Shown here: one piece after another, positions 10,760-19,182 of the stretch | Position numbering within the stretch: position 1 is the first letter of the stretch | How the letters are laid out: every line of letters begins with the position of its first letter | DNA from: Pseudodesulfovibrio portus | GTDB lineage: Bacteria > Desulfobacterota > Desulfovibrionia > Desulfovibrionales > Desulfovibrionaceae | Reading direction: 5' to 3' | DNA length: 64,000 nucleotides | Assembly (NCBI RefSeq): GCF_026000375.1 | Contig: NZ_AP026708.1 | Coordinates: 2,330,001 to 2,394,000, forward strand | Program-made: the position numbers and the translations under genes | The notes under the pieces: generated by a model | Database searches by the model: none | Told to the model about the DNA's origin: nothing | The model's input: only the letters and a program-made list of their open reading frames with translations

Positions 10760-11791
10760 TCAGCCCCGCATGGCCACGCCCTTGATCAGGCCGAAACAGC
10801 CTGCCAGCATCATGTCCCCGCCCGGGGCCGGGTAGGACACGTCGTACCCTTCGAGCATGGCCCGCTGGGGGCCGAGTACGTAGGTGGGGCGGAACCCCTC
10901 CGCCTCCTTTGGCAGGTCGAGACAGAGACAGCCGTGGCCGCGCTCCTCGAAGACCTGCTCGAAGGACAGACAGCCGCAACGGAAGTTTTCCAGGTCCGCC
11001 CAGAGCTTGGCCCCGTCCACGCAGCCGGTGTGCTGTTCGTATACGCCGTAGATGCGGCCCTTGTAGAGCAGGAAAGCGATCAGGTGGGAGTTGCCGATGT
11101 TGACCAGGGTGACGCCGGTCTCATGGCTGTGCCGCTCGATCTCGTCCACGAAGAGCGCGCCGAGCACGGCGGCGGCCCCGGTGTCGGCCACCACGCCGCC
11201 GCCCATGTCCCGCTGCAGGTCGGCCAGCCGGGTCAGCGTGTCGGGCGGGGTGTCGTAGACCAGGGACTCGGGCCGCCCCCCGCCCTCTTCGAGCAGGGAT
11301 TTCCAGAGATTGAACCGACCGATGCGGTTGGACTTGCCGGGGTGGAACCCGTGGTCCTGGGCGCAGCCCGCGATGGCGTCGGGCCAGGGGAGCTCTGCGG
11401 CGTCGAGGAAATTGCGCCACCATTCCTCGTCGAAGTCCGTGAGTCGGACCGGGGTGAACCCGTCCGGACAGTTATCGGTCAGCTCGATGCCCGATTCGGT
11501 GACGTTGGCCAGGTCGTCGGCCATGGTGTAGGCCGCCCCCTCGGAGGAGGCCACGGTCAGCCCCGCCTTCTGGTGTGCGCGGATGAAGCGGGTGACGCCG
11601 CCGCCCATGTTGCTGCCGTGCAGCCAGATATTCTTCCCCTGCATGCGCAGCGCCTCGATGCGCTTGCCGATCTGCAGGGCCGGGGAGGGGAGCACGAACT
11701 TGGGGCAGTTCTCCAGGGTCATGTCGGGCGAGTAGAGCAGCACGTCCTGGGTGCCGCTGCCGATGTCCAGGCACAGGGTGGTTTTTGCCAC
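10760..11791 (-). CDS. DUF1786 family protein (ASKHA-like, function unknown)
   Basis: 343 residues starting at GTG 11791, chosen because AAGGAG lies 7-12 nt upstream and the reading frame upstream of it is a shadow of the opposite-strand gene. The N-terminus TTLCLDIGSGTQDVLLY is a phosphate-1 loop like that of the actin/Hsp70/sugar-kinase superfamily, and ADTGAAAVLGAL is a second glycine-rich loop. The protein matches my recollection of DUF1786, which is sometimes labelled pyruvate-formate-lyase-activating-enzyme-like without evidence. It is divergent from the lipase-like gene; the two start codons are about 115 nt apart. Confidence 0.7.
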   Translation of the reverse strand: MAKTTLCLDIGSGTQDVLLYSPDMTLENCPKFVLPSPALQIGKRIEALRMQGKNIWLHGSNMGGGVTRFIRAHQKAGLTVASSEGAAYTMADDLANVTESGIELTDNCPDGFTPVRLTDFDEEWWRNFLDAAELPWPDAIAGCAQDHGFHPGKSNRIGRFNLWKSLLEEGGGRPESLVYDTPPDTLTRLADLQRDMGGGVVADTGAAAVLGALFVDEIERHSHETGVTLVNIGNSHLIAFLLYKGRIYGVYEQHTGCVDGAKLWADLENFRCGCLSFEQVFEERGHGCLCLDLPKEAEGFRPTYVLGPQRAMLEGYDVSYPAPGGDMMLAGCFGLIKGVAMRG

Positions 11792-11905
11792 GGCGGATCT
11801 CCTTTTGCGGGTTCGCATGGGCATACACCGGGCCGTGAGCGAGGGCAACCGGTCCCTTTTGGGGCGCGGGTTGACACCGGCCTCCCCTGTCGTCATGGTG
11901 CGATC

Positions 11906-12730
11906 ATGCTGTTTTTCATCCTCAGCCTGTTCTTCTGGGCCGTCTTCGTGCTGGCCGTTCTCCGCTACACGGCCTTTTTCCTGTCCAACCATTTGGCCGG
12001 GGAGCTCGGGGAGATACGGGAAAAGGCCGGGCCCCTGTTCCTTCCGGTCCTGCGCGGGGTGGTCACGGCCATGCTGGCCGACGCGGTGGCCCTGGCAAGC
12101 TCCCTGTTCCTGCTCCTGCCCGAGGACGATCCGGACACGCCCGGGGTGCCGGTGGTCATGGTCCACGGGTTGTACCACAACCGGACCGCCTGGCTGATCA
12201 TGAAGCGGCGGTTGAGGAAAGCCGGGTACACCAACCTGCACACCTACCAGTACAACAGCTTTACCCGCGACTTCGAACCCGCCGTGCACGGCCTGCTGCG
12301 CAAGCTGGACTCCCTGCCCGGCGGCCGCGACGCCGGGGTCGTTCTCATGGGCCACAGCCTGGGCGGCCTGGTCTCCCGTTGTGTGGCTGGGAACCCGCAG
12401 TACCGGGACCGCATCAAGGGGCTGATCACCCTGGGGTCCCCCCACCACGGCAGCGACCTGGCCCGGCTCGGCGGCAACCGCATGGCCCGCGATCTCATCC
12501 CGGGCCGCCACATCTCCCGGGCGGTTGACCGCATGCCCGACCCGCATTGCCCGCGCCTGGGCATCTTTACCCTGACCGACGATTACGTCTTCCCCCTGTC
12601 CATGCTCAGGACGGGCCGGGAGGGTTGGCAGGAAAAGATATGTTCCCCCATGGCCCATGTCTGGATGCTCTATTCCCGCGAGATATCCGCGATGGTCGTC
12701 GATTTCCTGAAAGAGAACGTCGAGCCCTAG
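11906..12730 (+). CDS. Membrane-anchored alpha/beta hydrolase (lipase-like)
   Basis: 274 residues. The first ~30 residues form one hydrophobic segment, so the protein is probably anchored in or exported across the inner membrane. VVMVHGLYHN (about 83-92) supplies the oxyanion-hole HG motif, GHSLGG (149-154) holds the nucleophile Ser151, Asp225 or Asp226 lies in TLTDDYVFP, and His251 lies in SPMAHVWML, giving a full triad. GSPHHGSDLA is typical of triacylglycerol-lipase-like proteins. The substrate is unknown. The start is the ATG directly before the hydrophobic stretch. Confidence 0.82.
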   Translation: MLFFILSLFFWAVFVLAVLRYTAFFLSNHLAGELGEIREKAGPLFLPVLRGVVTAMLADAVALASSLFLLLPEDDPDTPGVPVVMVHGLYHNRTAWLIMKRRLRKAGYTNLHTYQYNSFTRDFEPAVHGLLRKLDSLPGGRDAGVVLMGHSLGGLVSRCVAGNPQYRDRIKGLITLGSPHHGSDLARLGGNRMARDLIPGRHISRAVDRMPDPHCPRLGIFTLTDDYVFPLSMLRTGREGWQEKICSPMAHVWMLYSREISAMVVDFLKENVEP

Positions 12731-12777
12731 CCCCGGAAAGCGGCGTCAGCGAAATCCTCCCGCAGGACCGGCCAAAG

Positions 12778-12804
12778 AAAAAGGCCCCTTGCGGGGCCCT
12801 TTTG
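12778..12804. terminator. Bidirectional terminator between convergent genes
   Basis: AAAAGGCCCC / GGGGCCCTTTT hairpin with a small TTGC loop and one bulged base, A-rich on the left and T-rich on the right. It separates the lipase-like gene from the HEAT-repeat response regulator, whose stop codon directly abuts it. Confidence 0.8.
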
Positions 12805-14388
12805 TCAGCGAGTAATCTCGTTGATTTTCATCTTGAGTTCGTCCGGCTTGAAGGGCTTGGTGATGAAAGCGGTGACGCCCGCCTTGGAAGCCAGGTCCTG
12901 TTGGGACATCTCGGACTCGGTGGTGACCATGATGATGGGGGTGTCTTCCATGCCCGGAGTGCTCCGGATCTTGGCCACCAATTCCATGCCGTCCATGACG
13001 GGCATGTTCATGTCCGTGACGATGACCTCGAACTCCTCGCCCTCTTCGATGAAATCGTAGGCCTCCTCGCCGTTGACGGCGATGAAGGGCTCGAAGCCGA
13101 GGTCCGTGAGGATGGCCCGGTGCATGGCGCACATGGACCGGGAGTCGTCCGCGGCCAGGGCCTTGCGCGAGCCGGTGGAGACCTGGGGCAACCGCTTGAG
13201 GTCGCGCTTGCTGCGCTCGTCGTCGATATCGACCAGGACTGCGCGGAATTCTTCCAGGATATGCGGGTCCTTGGATTTGGCCAGGACTTCGATCAGGGCG
13301 TCCCCGGCCTCCGGGTTCTCATACAGGGCGTCGAATATGGCGGTGGCCTTGGAGGCGATGATGGCCTTGACCAGTCTTGCGGACTGGTCGTCGCCCTCGG
13401 CAATGAGCTTGGTCAGGGTGGCGATCATGCCGGGATTGACGTGATTCCCCAGCCCGCCGATGACGGCCATGAGAATCAGCTCCTCGGTCTCGGACAGCCC
13501 GTCCACCAGGCAGATGATGCCCTTCATGGTGCCGATGCGGCCCAGGGCCTCGTACACGGCGTAACGGACGTTCTCGTTCGCGGCCAGCCCCTTGTCCAGG
13601 GCGGCCACCAGCCCGTCCGCGCCGGAACGGTGGCCGATGAAGCCGAGCACGTTGGCGGTCAGGATCTTGTCGTCCGTGTTGCCCGTTTCAAAGGATCCCA
13701 GCAGCATGGGGACGCATTGCGTGCCGATGGACACCAGGGCGTCGGTGATGATGCGCCTGACCGTGGGGTTCTTGTGGTGGAGTTTCGCCACCAGGAAGCC
13801 GATGGTGTCGTCCGAGCGGAACCCGGCCAGGGTGTCGACGGCCTTCCAGGTGGTGATGTCGCAGACCTCGAAGCGGTCCGGAGCCTCGCTCTCTTCGATC
13901 ATGGCCTTGAACCGGCCGATGGATTCGGTGTCCGAAAGTTTGCCCAGGGCCTCGATGCAGGCGGACTGGATGAAGGCGTCCTCGTGGTCCAGGAATTTCC
14001 TGAATACGGGCAGGGCCTGTGGATCGGCGATGCGGGCCAGGGAGGTTATGATCTCCATGAGCCGGTCGGGGTCCTGTTCCTTTTCGGTCATGGAGGCGAG
14101 GGAAGGCACCGCGTTTTTGAGAGCGTATTCGCCGGCCACGCGGATGCACAGGATGTTGAAGCCCTCGTGGTCGTCGGTCAGCCCCTGGATGACGATGTCT
14201 TCGTTGTTGGACAGGACGGCATTGAGGGCGTTGACCACCATGTAGTCTATGGAGGTGTCCCCGACCGGCTCCTTGAGCAGGGCCATCAACCCCGGCAGGG
14301 CTTCAGGGTCCTTGCTTCCGGATATCTCGTTCAGGATCGTTATCTGGTCGAGGAATTCCTTGTTGCGAAAATCGTCAAGCATTGCCAT
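12805..14388 (-). CDS. HEAT-repeat protein with C-terminal response-regulator receiver domain
   Basis: 527 residues. Residues ~1-395 are a series of about ten HEAT-like helical pairs (for example VRRIITDALVSIGTQ and VRYAVYEALGRIGT). Residues 410-527 are a CheY-like receiver: acidic pair in ALAADDSR, phosphoacceptor Asp459 in VIVTDMNMPVMDG, conserved Thr in MVTTES and Lys511 in TKPF. No DNA-binding or enzymatic output is present, so HEAT repeats probably form a protein-docking surface controlled by phosphorylation. The receiver sits at the C-terminus, the reverse of most response regulators. It lies just downstream of cheX on the same strand and is probably co-transcribed. Confidence 0.85.
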   Translation of the reverse strand: MAMLDDFRNKEFLDQITILNEISGSKDPEALPGLMALLKEPVGDTSIDYMVVNALNAVLSNNEDIVIQGLTDDHEGFNILCIRVAGEYALKNAVPSLASMTEKEQDPDRLMEIITSLARIADPQALPVFRKFLDHEDAFIQSACIEALGKLSDTESIGRFKAMIEESEAPDRFEVCDITTWKAVDTLAGFRSDDTIGFLVAKLHHKNPTVRRIITDALVSIGTQCVPMLLGSFETGNTDDKILTANVLGFIGHRSGADGLVAALDKGLAANENVRYAVYEALGRIGTMKGIICLVDGLSETEELILMAVIGGLGNHVNPGMIATLTKLIAEGDDQSARLVKAIIASKATAIFDALYENPEAGDALIEVLAKSKDPHILEEFRAVLVDIDDERSKRDLKRLPQVSTGSRKALAADDSRSMCAMHRAILTDLGFEPFIAVNGEEAYDFIEEGEEFEVIVTDMNMPVMDGMELVAKIRSTPGMEDTPIIMVTTESEMSQQDLASKAGVTAFITKPFKPDELKMKINEITR

Positions 14389-14416
14389 GGTTTCTCCATG
14401 CGTTAAAAGCAGCTTC

Positions 14417-14875
14417 CTATTCGAAACAAAATTCGATGGTGAACTCCCCGTCCGGAGTGGTGAAGGGGATTGCCATGATCGGATTTTTGGCGATGTGGGA
14501 AATGGTGTGACCGTCCCCCATGACCACGGTGGGCGTGGAGCCTTCGAACACGAGTCCCTTTTCCGCCAGTCCGGCGCGGGCCTGGCCGGAGATCATGTTG
14601 GTCAGTTCGCCGACGGCGTCGCTGACGTCCTGCATGATGTCGTCGATTTCGTCGCCCAGCATATTCTTGACGATGGCCACCGCACATCCTTTGGAAAAGG
14701 AAAGGGATACGCTGCCGTTCTGCTCGCCGGTGATGCCGACCATGCCGGAGACGTCACCCGCCGCCACGTTGTTTTTCTTGATATAGGGCTTTCCGACGTT
14801 CGGTTTTATAAAGGCCATGGTGGATAAAACGTCAACAGCCGCTTTGATGAAGGGCTTCGCCAATTCGACATCCAT
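14417..14875 (-). CDS. cheX: CheX-like CheY-P phosphatase
   Basis: 152 residues from the ATG at 14875, chosen because AAGGAG lies just upstream; an ATG 15 codons earlier lacks a ribosome site. The CheC/CheX/FliY phosphatase signature is present as SDAVGELTNMISGQ, with Glu90 and Asn93 in the ExxN arrangement. Family members dephosphorylate CheY-P, and CheX normally works as a dimer. A CheY-type receiver is encoded 28 nt downstream, which makes it a likely partner. Confidence 0.88.
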   Translation of the reverse strand: MDVELAKPFIKAAVDVLSTMAFIKPNVGKPYIKKNNVAAGDVSGMVGITGEQNGSVSLSFSKGCAVAIVKNMLGDEIDDIMQDVSDAVGELTNMISGQARAGLAEKGLVFEGSTPTVVMGDGHTISHIAKNPIMAIPFTTPDGEFTIEFCFE

Positions 14876-15106
14876 GCTGGTTCTCCTTGAATGCGTGATT
14901 GAATGTTTATTGCCATCCAACGGTCCGGTGCCGGGAATTAGAAAAGCATGATTTCTGATTCAGGACCTGATTGCAGTATGCTCCATTATTTGAAATATCT
15001 AACGGCTTAGAAACAGGTGGTCAAGCCGTGTATAATATTAATAACGCTCCTTTGACAAAATTTACCTTGCCCGCAGTTTGACCCCGTCGTAGTGCCTACT
15101 GACATC
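14876..15106. promoter_or_regulatory. Divergent promoter region between cheX and the MFS transporter
   Basis: About 230 nt, AT-rich. For the plus strand a consensus -10 TATAAT (15031-15036) has a weak -35 TAGAAA (15008-15013) at 17 nt spacing. The cheX ribosome site (AAGGAG) is at the left edge on the minus strand. A sigma-70-type promoter for the transporter is therefore plausible; nothing has been tested. Confidence 0.5.
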
Positions 15107-16294
15107 ATGAGCAGGACTGACAGGACACCGGCTTCGGCCCCTTTCGCCACGGCGCTCCCCGCCGTGATGCTCGTTGCGGCCATCTTTTTCCTCAATTTCA
15201 TCTCCCGCGTGATCCTCGCACCGCTCATGCCCGTGGTGCAGGCGGATCTCGGGTTCACCCACGCCGGGGCAGGGTACCTCTTCCTGTCCATCGCCCTGGG
15301 CAACGGCACCGGTCTGCTGTTGAGCGGGTTCGTGTCCAGGGCCTGGAATCACCGCCGCACAGTGGGGCTGTCCGCCATTGCCGTGGGCGGCCTCGCCCTG
15401 ATCACACCCCTGGCCGACAGTTATCAGACCCTGATCGCGGCCGTGTTCGGCCTGGGCGTAGGGGCCGGGCTCTACCTGCCGTCCGGCATCGCCGCCATAA
15501 CCTCCCTGGTGCGCAAGGAGGACTGGGGCAAGGCCCTGGCCGTCCACGAATTGGCCCCGAATCTTTCATTCGTCTCGGCCCCGCTCCTGGCCGAGGCCGC
15601 CCTGTTCTTTTTCGACTGGCGGACAGCCCTGACTCTGATCGGCGGCGTCCAGATATGCCTTGGCCTCTGGTTCCTCAAGGCGGGGCGGGGCGGCGACTTC
15701 CCCGGCCTGGTGCCGACGCCGGCCATGGCGGCCCGCATCGTGCGGCGGCCCGTGTTCTGGCTGCTGGTCCTGTTCTTTTCCCTGGCCATAGGGGCCAACG
15801 TGGGGCCGTACTCCATGCTGCCGCTGTATCTGGTGGACGCGCACGGATTCTCCCGTCCCGAGGCCAACCAGCTTCTGTCGTATTCGCGCATAGCGGCCTG
15901 CTTCGTGCCGTTTGCCGCCGGGTGGATAACGGATAAATGGGGCGCTCGCCTGGCCATCCTGCTCGGCCTCTGCCTGACCGGCGCCAGCCTGGTCGCCCTG
16001 GGGTTGGCGTCGGGGCGGTTCCTCGTGGCCATGGCCCTGGTGGAGCCCGTGTGCAGCGTCATCCTCTTTGCCCCGGCCTTCACCATGCTCTCCATGTCCT
16101 TCGACCCGGCGGAGCGCAGCGTGGCCGTGGCCCTGATCGGGCCGTGCAACGCCGTGCTCGGCATGGGCCTGGTGCCCACCTTTCTGGGCCTGATGGGCGA
16201 CGCGGGCCGGTTCGATACCGGTTTTCTCGTCCTCGGCGCGGTCATGGCGTCCGCCGCACTGCTGCTGCCCCTGGCGCCCGGCGGAAAGGCCTGA
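15107..16294 (+). CDS. Major facilitator superfamily (MFS) transporter
   Basis: 395 residues with about 12 hydrophobic segments arranged as two six-helix halves. The N-terminal half has RVILAPLMPVVQADLG, typical of MFS permeases, and WITDKWGARLAI in the middle matches the inter-half loop motif. ATG 15107 was chosen over an in-frame GTG at 15092; neither has a clear ribosome site. The substrate cannot be inferred, although general shape resembles anion:cation symporter or sugar-phosphate type members. It is an integral inner-membrane protein. An MBL-fold gene follows on the same strand after about 70 nt. Confidence 0.82.
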   Translation: MSRTDRTPASAPFATALPAVMLVAAIFFLNFISRVILAPLMPVVQADLGFTHAGAGYLFLSIALGNGTGLLLSGFVSRAWNHRRTVGLSAIAVGGLALITPLADSYQTLIAAVFGLGVGAGLYLPSGIAAITSLVRKEDWGKALAVHELAPNLSFVSAPLLAEAALFFFDWRTALTLIGGVQICLGLWFLKAGRGGDFPGLVPTPAMAARIVRRPVFWLLVLFFSLAIGANVGPYSMLPLYLVDAHGFSRPEANQLLSYSRIAACFVPFAAGWITDKWGARLAILLGLCLTGASLVALGLASGRFLVAMALVEPVCSVILFAPAFTMLSMSFDPAERSVAVALIGPCNAVLGMGLVPTFLGLMGDAGRFDTGFLVLGAVMASAALLLPLAPGGKA

Positions 16295-16367
16295 TTTTGT
16301 TCACCGCACTTGACTTCCCCGGGGTCCGTTCCTACGTTTCCCCTGACAGTCAACAACAGGATACGCC

Positions 16368-17111
16368 ATGAAATACACAGTGCATCCCATCTGCATGGGA
16401 ACCAAGGTTTTCGACAAGGGCATGATGACCTACCAGCAGGGATACGGCACGCCTTACACCATCCCCATCTACACCTGGTACATCGAGGGCGGCGACAAGA
16501 AGATTCTCGTGGACACCGGCGAGATGCAGCCCATCGTATCCGAGGAGCGGGAAAAGGCCATCGGCGGCAAGATCTACACCTTCGAGGAAGGGCTGGCCAA
16601 GTACGGCCTGACCCCCGAGGACATCGACATCGTCATCCACACCCACCTGCACAACGACCATTGCGAGAACGACTACAAGTGCGTCAACGCCAAGGTATAC
16701 GTGCACGAGCAGGAACTGGAGTCCGTCTACAACCCGCACCCGCTGGATTTCCGCTACCTCGAGGACTACGTGGACGACATCAGGGACAACGGCCAGATCG
16801 TGGCCGTGAACCAGGACACCGAGGTGGTTCCCGGCATCACCATGATCCACACCCCGGCCCACACCCCGGGCGGCATGTCCGTGAAGGTGGAGACCGACAA
16901 GGGAAGCGTCCTCATCTGCGGCTTCTGCACCATCCTGGAAAACCTTGACCCCCCGAAGGAGGTCCGGGCCATGGAGATGGAGGTCATCCCGCCGGGCACC
17001 AACACCGGCCCCTACGAGGCCTACGACATCCTGGTCAAGGCCAAGACCCTGGCCGATCACGTCCTCCCGCTCCACGAACCCAAGTGGGCGTCCATGGACA
17101 CCGTGCCCTAA
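16368..17111 (+). CDS. Metallo-beta-lactamase-fold hydrolase, N-acyl-homoserine-lactonase-like subfamily
   Basis: 247 residues. The metal-binding motif HTHLHNDH (91-98) gives the HxHxDH set at 93, 95, 97 and 98. A third-ligand region HTPAHTPGG (161-169) and a C-terminal His236 in LPLHEPKW complete the layout seen in lactonase-like proteins. The position where the bridging aspartate usually sits reads ICGFCTILEN, so Cys187 replaces Asp. Substrate is unknown; lactone or ester hydrolysis is the family expectation. An intrinsic terminator follows. Confidence 0.78.
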   Translation: MKYTVHPICMGTKVFDKGMMTYQQGYGTPYTIPIYTWYIEGGDKKILVDTGEMQPIVSEEREKAIGGKIYTFEEGLAKYGLTPEDIDIVIHTHLHNDHCENDYKCVNAKVYVHEQELESVYNPHPLDFRYLEDYVDDIRDNGQIVAVNQDTEVVPGITMIHTPAHTPGGMSVKVETDKGSVLICGFCTILENLDPPKEVRAMEMEVIPPGTNTGPYEAYDILVKAKTLADHVLPLHEPKWASMDTVP

Positions 17112-17123
17112 TTTAATGATCTG

Positions 17124-17155
17124 AAAGGGGCGCTTCAAGGGAAGCGCCCCTTTTT
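17124..17155 (+). terminator. Rho-independent terminator
   Basis: Stem AAAGGGGCGCTTC / GAAGCGCCCCTTT with loop AAGG, followed by T residues, directly after the MBL-fold gene. Confidence 0.93.
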
Positions 17156-17192
17156 CTTGCCTTTTCGTCGGGGGTGGGAGTACCTTTTCCCC

Positions 17193-18104
17193 ATGTCTCC
17201 GGTCATCCTCGCCATCATCCCCATCTTCGGGCTCATCCTGCTCGGATTCGTGCTGCGCCGGTTGGAGTTTCCGGGCCGGGACTTCTGGCCCGTGTCCGAG
17301 CGGCTGACCTATTACGTGCTCTTCCCGGCCCTGCTGGTCAGCGGCATGTCGGGCCGCAGTTTCGACGGCTCGGCCCTGGGGTTGGCCCTGACCCTGGCGG
17401 CGGCCATCTGCCTGGTGGGCGCGTTCCTGATGCTCGCAAAAAACATGTTCCGCATGGACGGACCGGTCTTCACCTCGGTCTTCCAGGGCGCGATCCGGCC
17501 CAACACCTACGTGGGGTTGTCCGCCTCGGCGGCCCTGCTCGGCCCGGACTGGATGACCCTGTCCGCCGTGGCCCTGCTGACCCTGGTGCCGCTGGTCAAC
17601 GTGCTCTGCGTGCTGGTCCTGTCCAAGCACGGCAAGCACGGCGGCGGCCTTTCCAGGGTGGGACTGGAGCTGGTCAAGAACCCGCTCATCCTGGCCTGCG
17701 CCGTGGGCATGCTCCTCAACGTCACGGGCACGGCCCTGCCCGGCCTGCTCAACGATCTGCTGGTCATCCTGGGCAAGGCGGCCCTGCCCATGGGCCTTCT
17801 GGCCGTGGGAGCGGGGTTGCGCATGGAGGGGTTGGGCGAGCGCGCCATGCCCGTGGGGTTGGCCTCCCTGGCCCATCTGGTGGCCCTGCCGCTGGCCGCC
17901 TACGGCTGCGCCCAACTGTTCGGCGTGAGCGGGTACGCCCGGGACGCGGCCCTGATCTACACGGCCATCCCCGTGTCCGTGTCTGCATTCATCCTGGCCC
18001 GCCAGATGGGCGGCGACCACCGCGTCATGGCGCTGATCATCACGGTTGAGACCGCTTTGTCCGCCGTGACCATGCCGGTTGTTTTGGGAGTGCTTGGCAG
18101 TTAG
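17193..18104 (+). CDS. AEC (auxin efflux carrier)-family transporter
   Basis: 303 residues with roughly ten hydrophobic segments split by a short charged loop (LSKHGKHGGG), the AEC/BASS-like arrangement. FQGAIRPNTYVGLSA and the C-terminal AIPVSVSAFILARQMGGD match conserved AEC segments. Bacterial members move malate, malonate or other carboxylates, or amino acids; the substrate here is not readable. ATG 17193 follows a GGGAG sequence and starts the first helix. It stands alone between a terminator and a long non-coding region. Confidence 0.85.
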   Translation: MSPVILAIIPIFGLILLGFVLRRLEFPGRDFWPVSERLTYYVLFPALLVSGMSGRSFDGSALGLALTLAAAICLVGAFLMLAKNMFRMDGPVFTSVFQGAIRPNTYVGLSASAALLGPDWMTLSAVALLTLVPLVNVLCVLVLSKHGKHGGGLSRVGLELVKNPLILACAVGMLLNVTGTALPGLLNDLLVILGKAALPMGLLAVGAGLRMEGLGERAMPVGLASLAHLVALPLAAYGCAQLFGVSGYARDAALIYTAIPVSVSAFILARQMGGDHRVMALIITVETALSAVTMPVVLGVLGS

Positions 18105-18135
18105 ATTGAGGGTGATGGGGCTGTTTTTTTGGTGG

Positions 18136-18238
18136 GGCAGGCTCCATATCCGCCTTTGGCGGGTATGATCGCTTGATTTTTTAGAGAGTGCGCGCATTCG
18201 CGTTTTACGGCACTCGTCATCCTTACTTTGTGTTCCGC
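18136..18238 (+). repeat. Left arm of a long imperfect inverted repeat
   Basis: This 103 nt segment, running from GGCAGGCTCC to TTGTGTTCCGC, is closely matched by the reverse complement of 18947-19047. The longest identical run is TGCGCGCATTCGCGTT. Further inside, TGGCTGGCGC near 18341 is again mirrored near 18915, so pairing may extend towards 18395. Confidence 0.85.
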
Positions 18239-18775
18239 TTTTACAGCGGCTGACTTTTTGATTCGGGCCGTCCGTGGCCCTCACCCCTCCGGGGTCGCGC
18301 CTTTCAGGCGCGCTCCAAATCCGCTGTCCTGCGGATTTGTGGCTGGCGCACCAAAAAGTAAGCAAAAAGTGCGCTTTGCGAGCTTGGCCGCCCCCAGATC
18401 GCGGCGAGAATCCGATGCGCTCGGGACGGCTCCCATCCGTGGGGGATGACAGGCGCTGCCTCCCAACGAGGCCGATGTCCCTGGCGATGCAACCGTATCC
18501 CCTTTTGGGAGCCGCCGCCCCTCGCTGTCGGCTTCTAGGCCGCGATCAAGGGCTGGAGCGTCCCACGGACTTGGAGGGCGAGGGACAATAGAGGGTGCGC
18601 TTAGGTGGAATGGTCCTTGGCGCGGTAGGGTGTGCGGGAACGAGAGCCGCTGCCGGATCGCTTCGCTCTCCGGTGATGCTCTATTAGGAATGGAAGAAAC
18701 TGGTGTTCGCCTATGCCGATCTCACCGCGACAGTTCCAAATCTACACACGAAGACCGGCAATTGATGGCTGGGCT

Positions 18776-18863
18776 TAGAGCCTGTTGGGGGCGACACAGC
18801 GCGGCCCGTCGACCTTGCCGCAGGCAAGTTTGCAGACGGGCAGCGAAGTCGCCTACAGGCTCT
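18776..18863. repeat. Nested hairpin inside the inverted-repeat element
   Basis: AGAGCCTGTTGGGGGCGAC (18776-18794) pairs imperfectly with GTCGCCTACAGGCTCT (18848-18863). The enclosed loop has its own small hairpin TTGCCGCAGGCAA. It could be part of a structured RNA or simply the relic of nested repeat insertion. Confidence 0.55.
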
Positions 18864-18946
18864 TGGGCCCGCCATCACGAGCTGGCGCAAAAGCGCGTTT
18901 TTTCCCCTATTTTTGGGGCGCCAGCCAAAAATAGGGCCGCCGAGGG

Positions 18947-19047
18947 GCGGAACACAAGGTAAGGATAACGAATGCCGTACAACGCGAATGCGCGCATTCT
19001 CCAAAAAATCAGGCGATCAAACACGCAAGGCGGGTTTGGAGCCTGCC
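18947..19047 (-). repeat. Right arm of the long imperfect inverted repeat
   Basis: Reverse complement of this ~101 nt segment matches 18136-18238 over nearly its whole length, apart from a divergent stretch of about ten nucleotides and scattered substitutions. Several substitutions keep pairing possible. No transposase gene lies between the arms. Confidence 0.85.
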
Positions 19048-19110
19048 AGAAAAATCATCGACCCCCACAACACCATGACCGCCGCCGCAGACCGCCCGTG
19101 ACCAAAAAGG

Positions 19111-19143
19111 AGCGCCCCTCCCGGACCGTCCGGGAGGGGCGCT
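19111..19143 (-). terminator. Terminator of the peroxiredoxin gene
   Basis: Perfect long stem AGCGCCCCTCCCGGA / TCCGGGAGGGGCGCT with loop CCG. Read on the minus strand it is followed by CCTTTTTGG, so it ends the leftward peroxiredoxin transcript about 40 nt after its stop. Confidence 0.9.
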
Positions 19144-19182
19144 TATGCAACAGGATGTACGAGAGTGTGAGATCGTACTCCG

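Larger units (their letters stand above)
18105..19182. other. Long non-coding region containing an inverted-repeat-bounded element
   Basis: About 1.08 kb without a credible gene. Short open frames here have no ribosome sites and translate into Arg/Ser/Pro-rich strings. The region is organised by a ~100 nt imperfect inverted repeat at its two ends, a second, weaker pair of inverted segments inside those, and a nested hairpin in the middle. A terminator for the peroxiredoxin gene lies at the right edge. Confidence 0.7.

Noticed and set aside
10754-11905. The upstream extension of the lipase-like gene on the plus strand
   Set aside because: It overlaps the DUF1786 gene antisense, and the true hydrolase start is marked by a hydrophobic anchor and by the intact triad that follows.
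16350-18365. A 670-codon minus-strand open frame across the MBL and AEC genes
   Set aside because: High-GC antisense artefact. The opposite strand carries two genes with clear motifs and starts.
18228-19101. Several 60-110 codon frames in the inverted-repeat region
   Set aside because: No ribosome sites, translations dominated by Arg, Ser and Pro, and they cross repeat arms on both strands.
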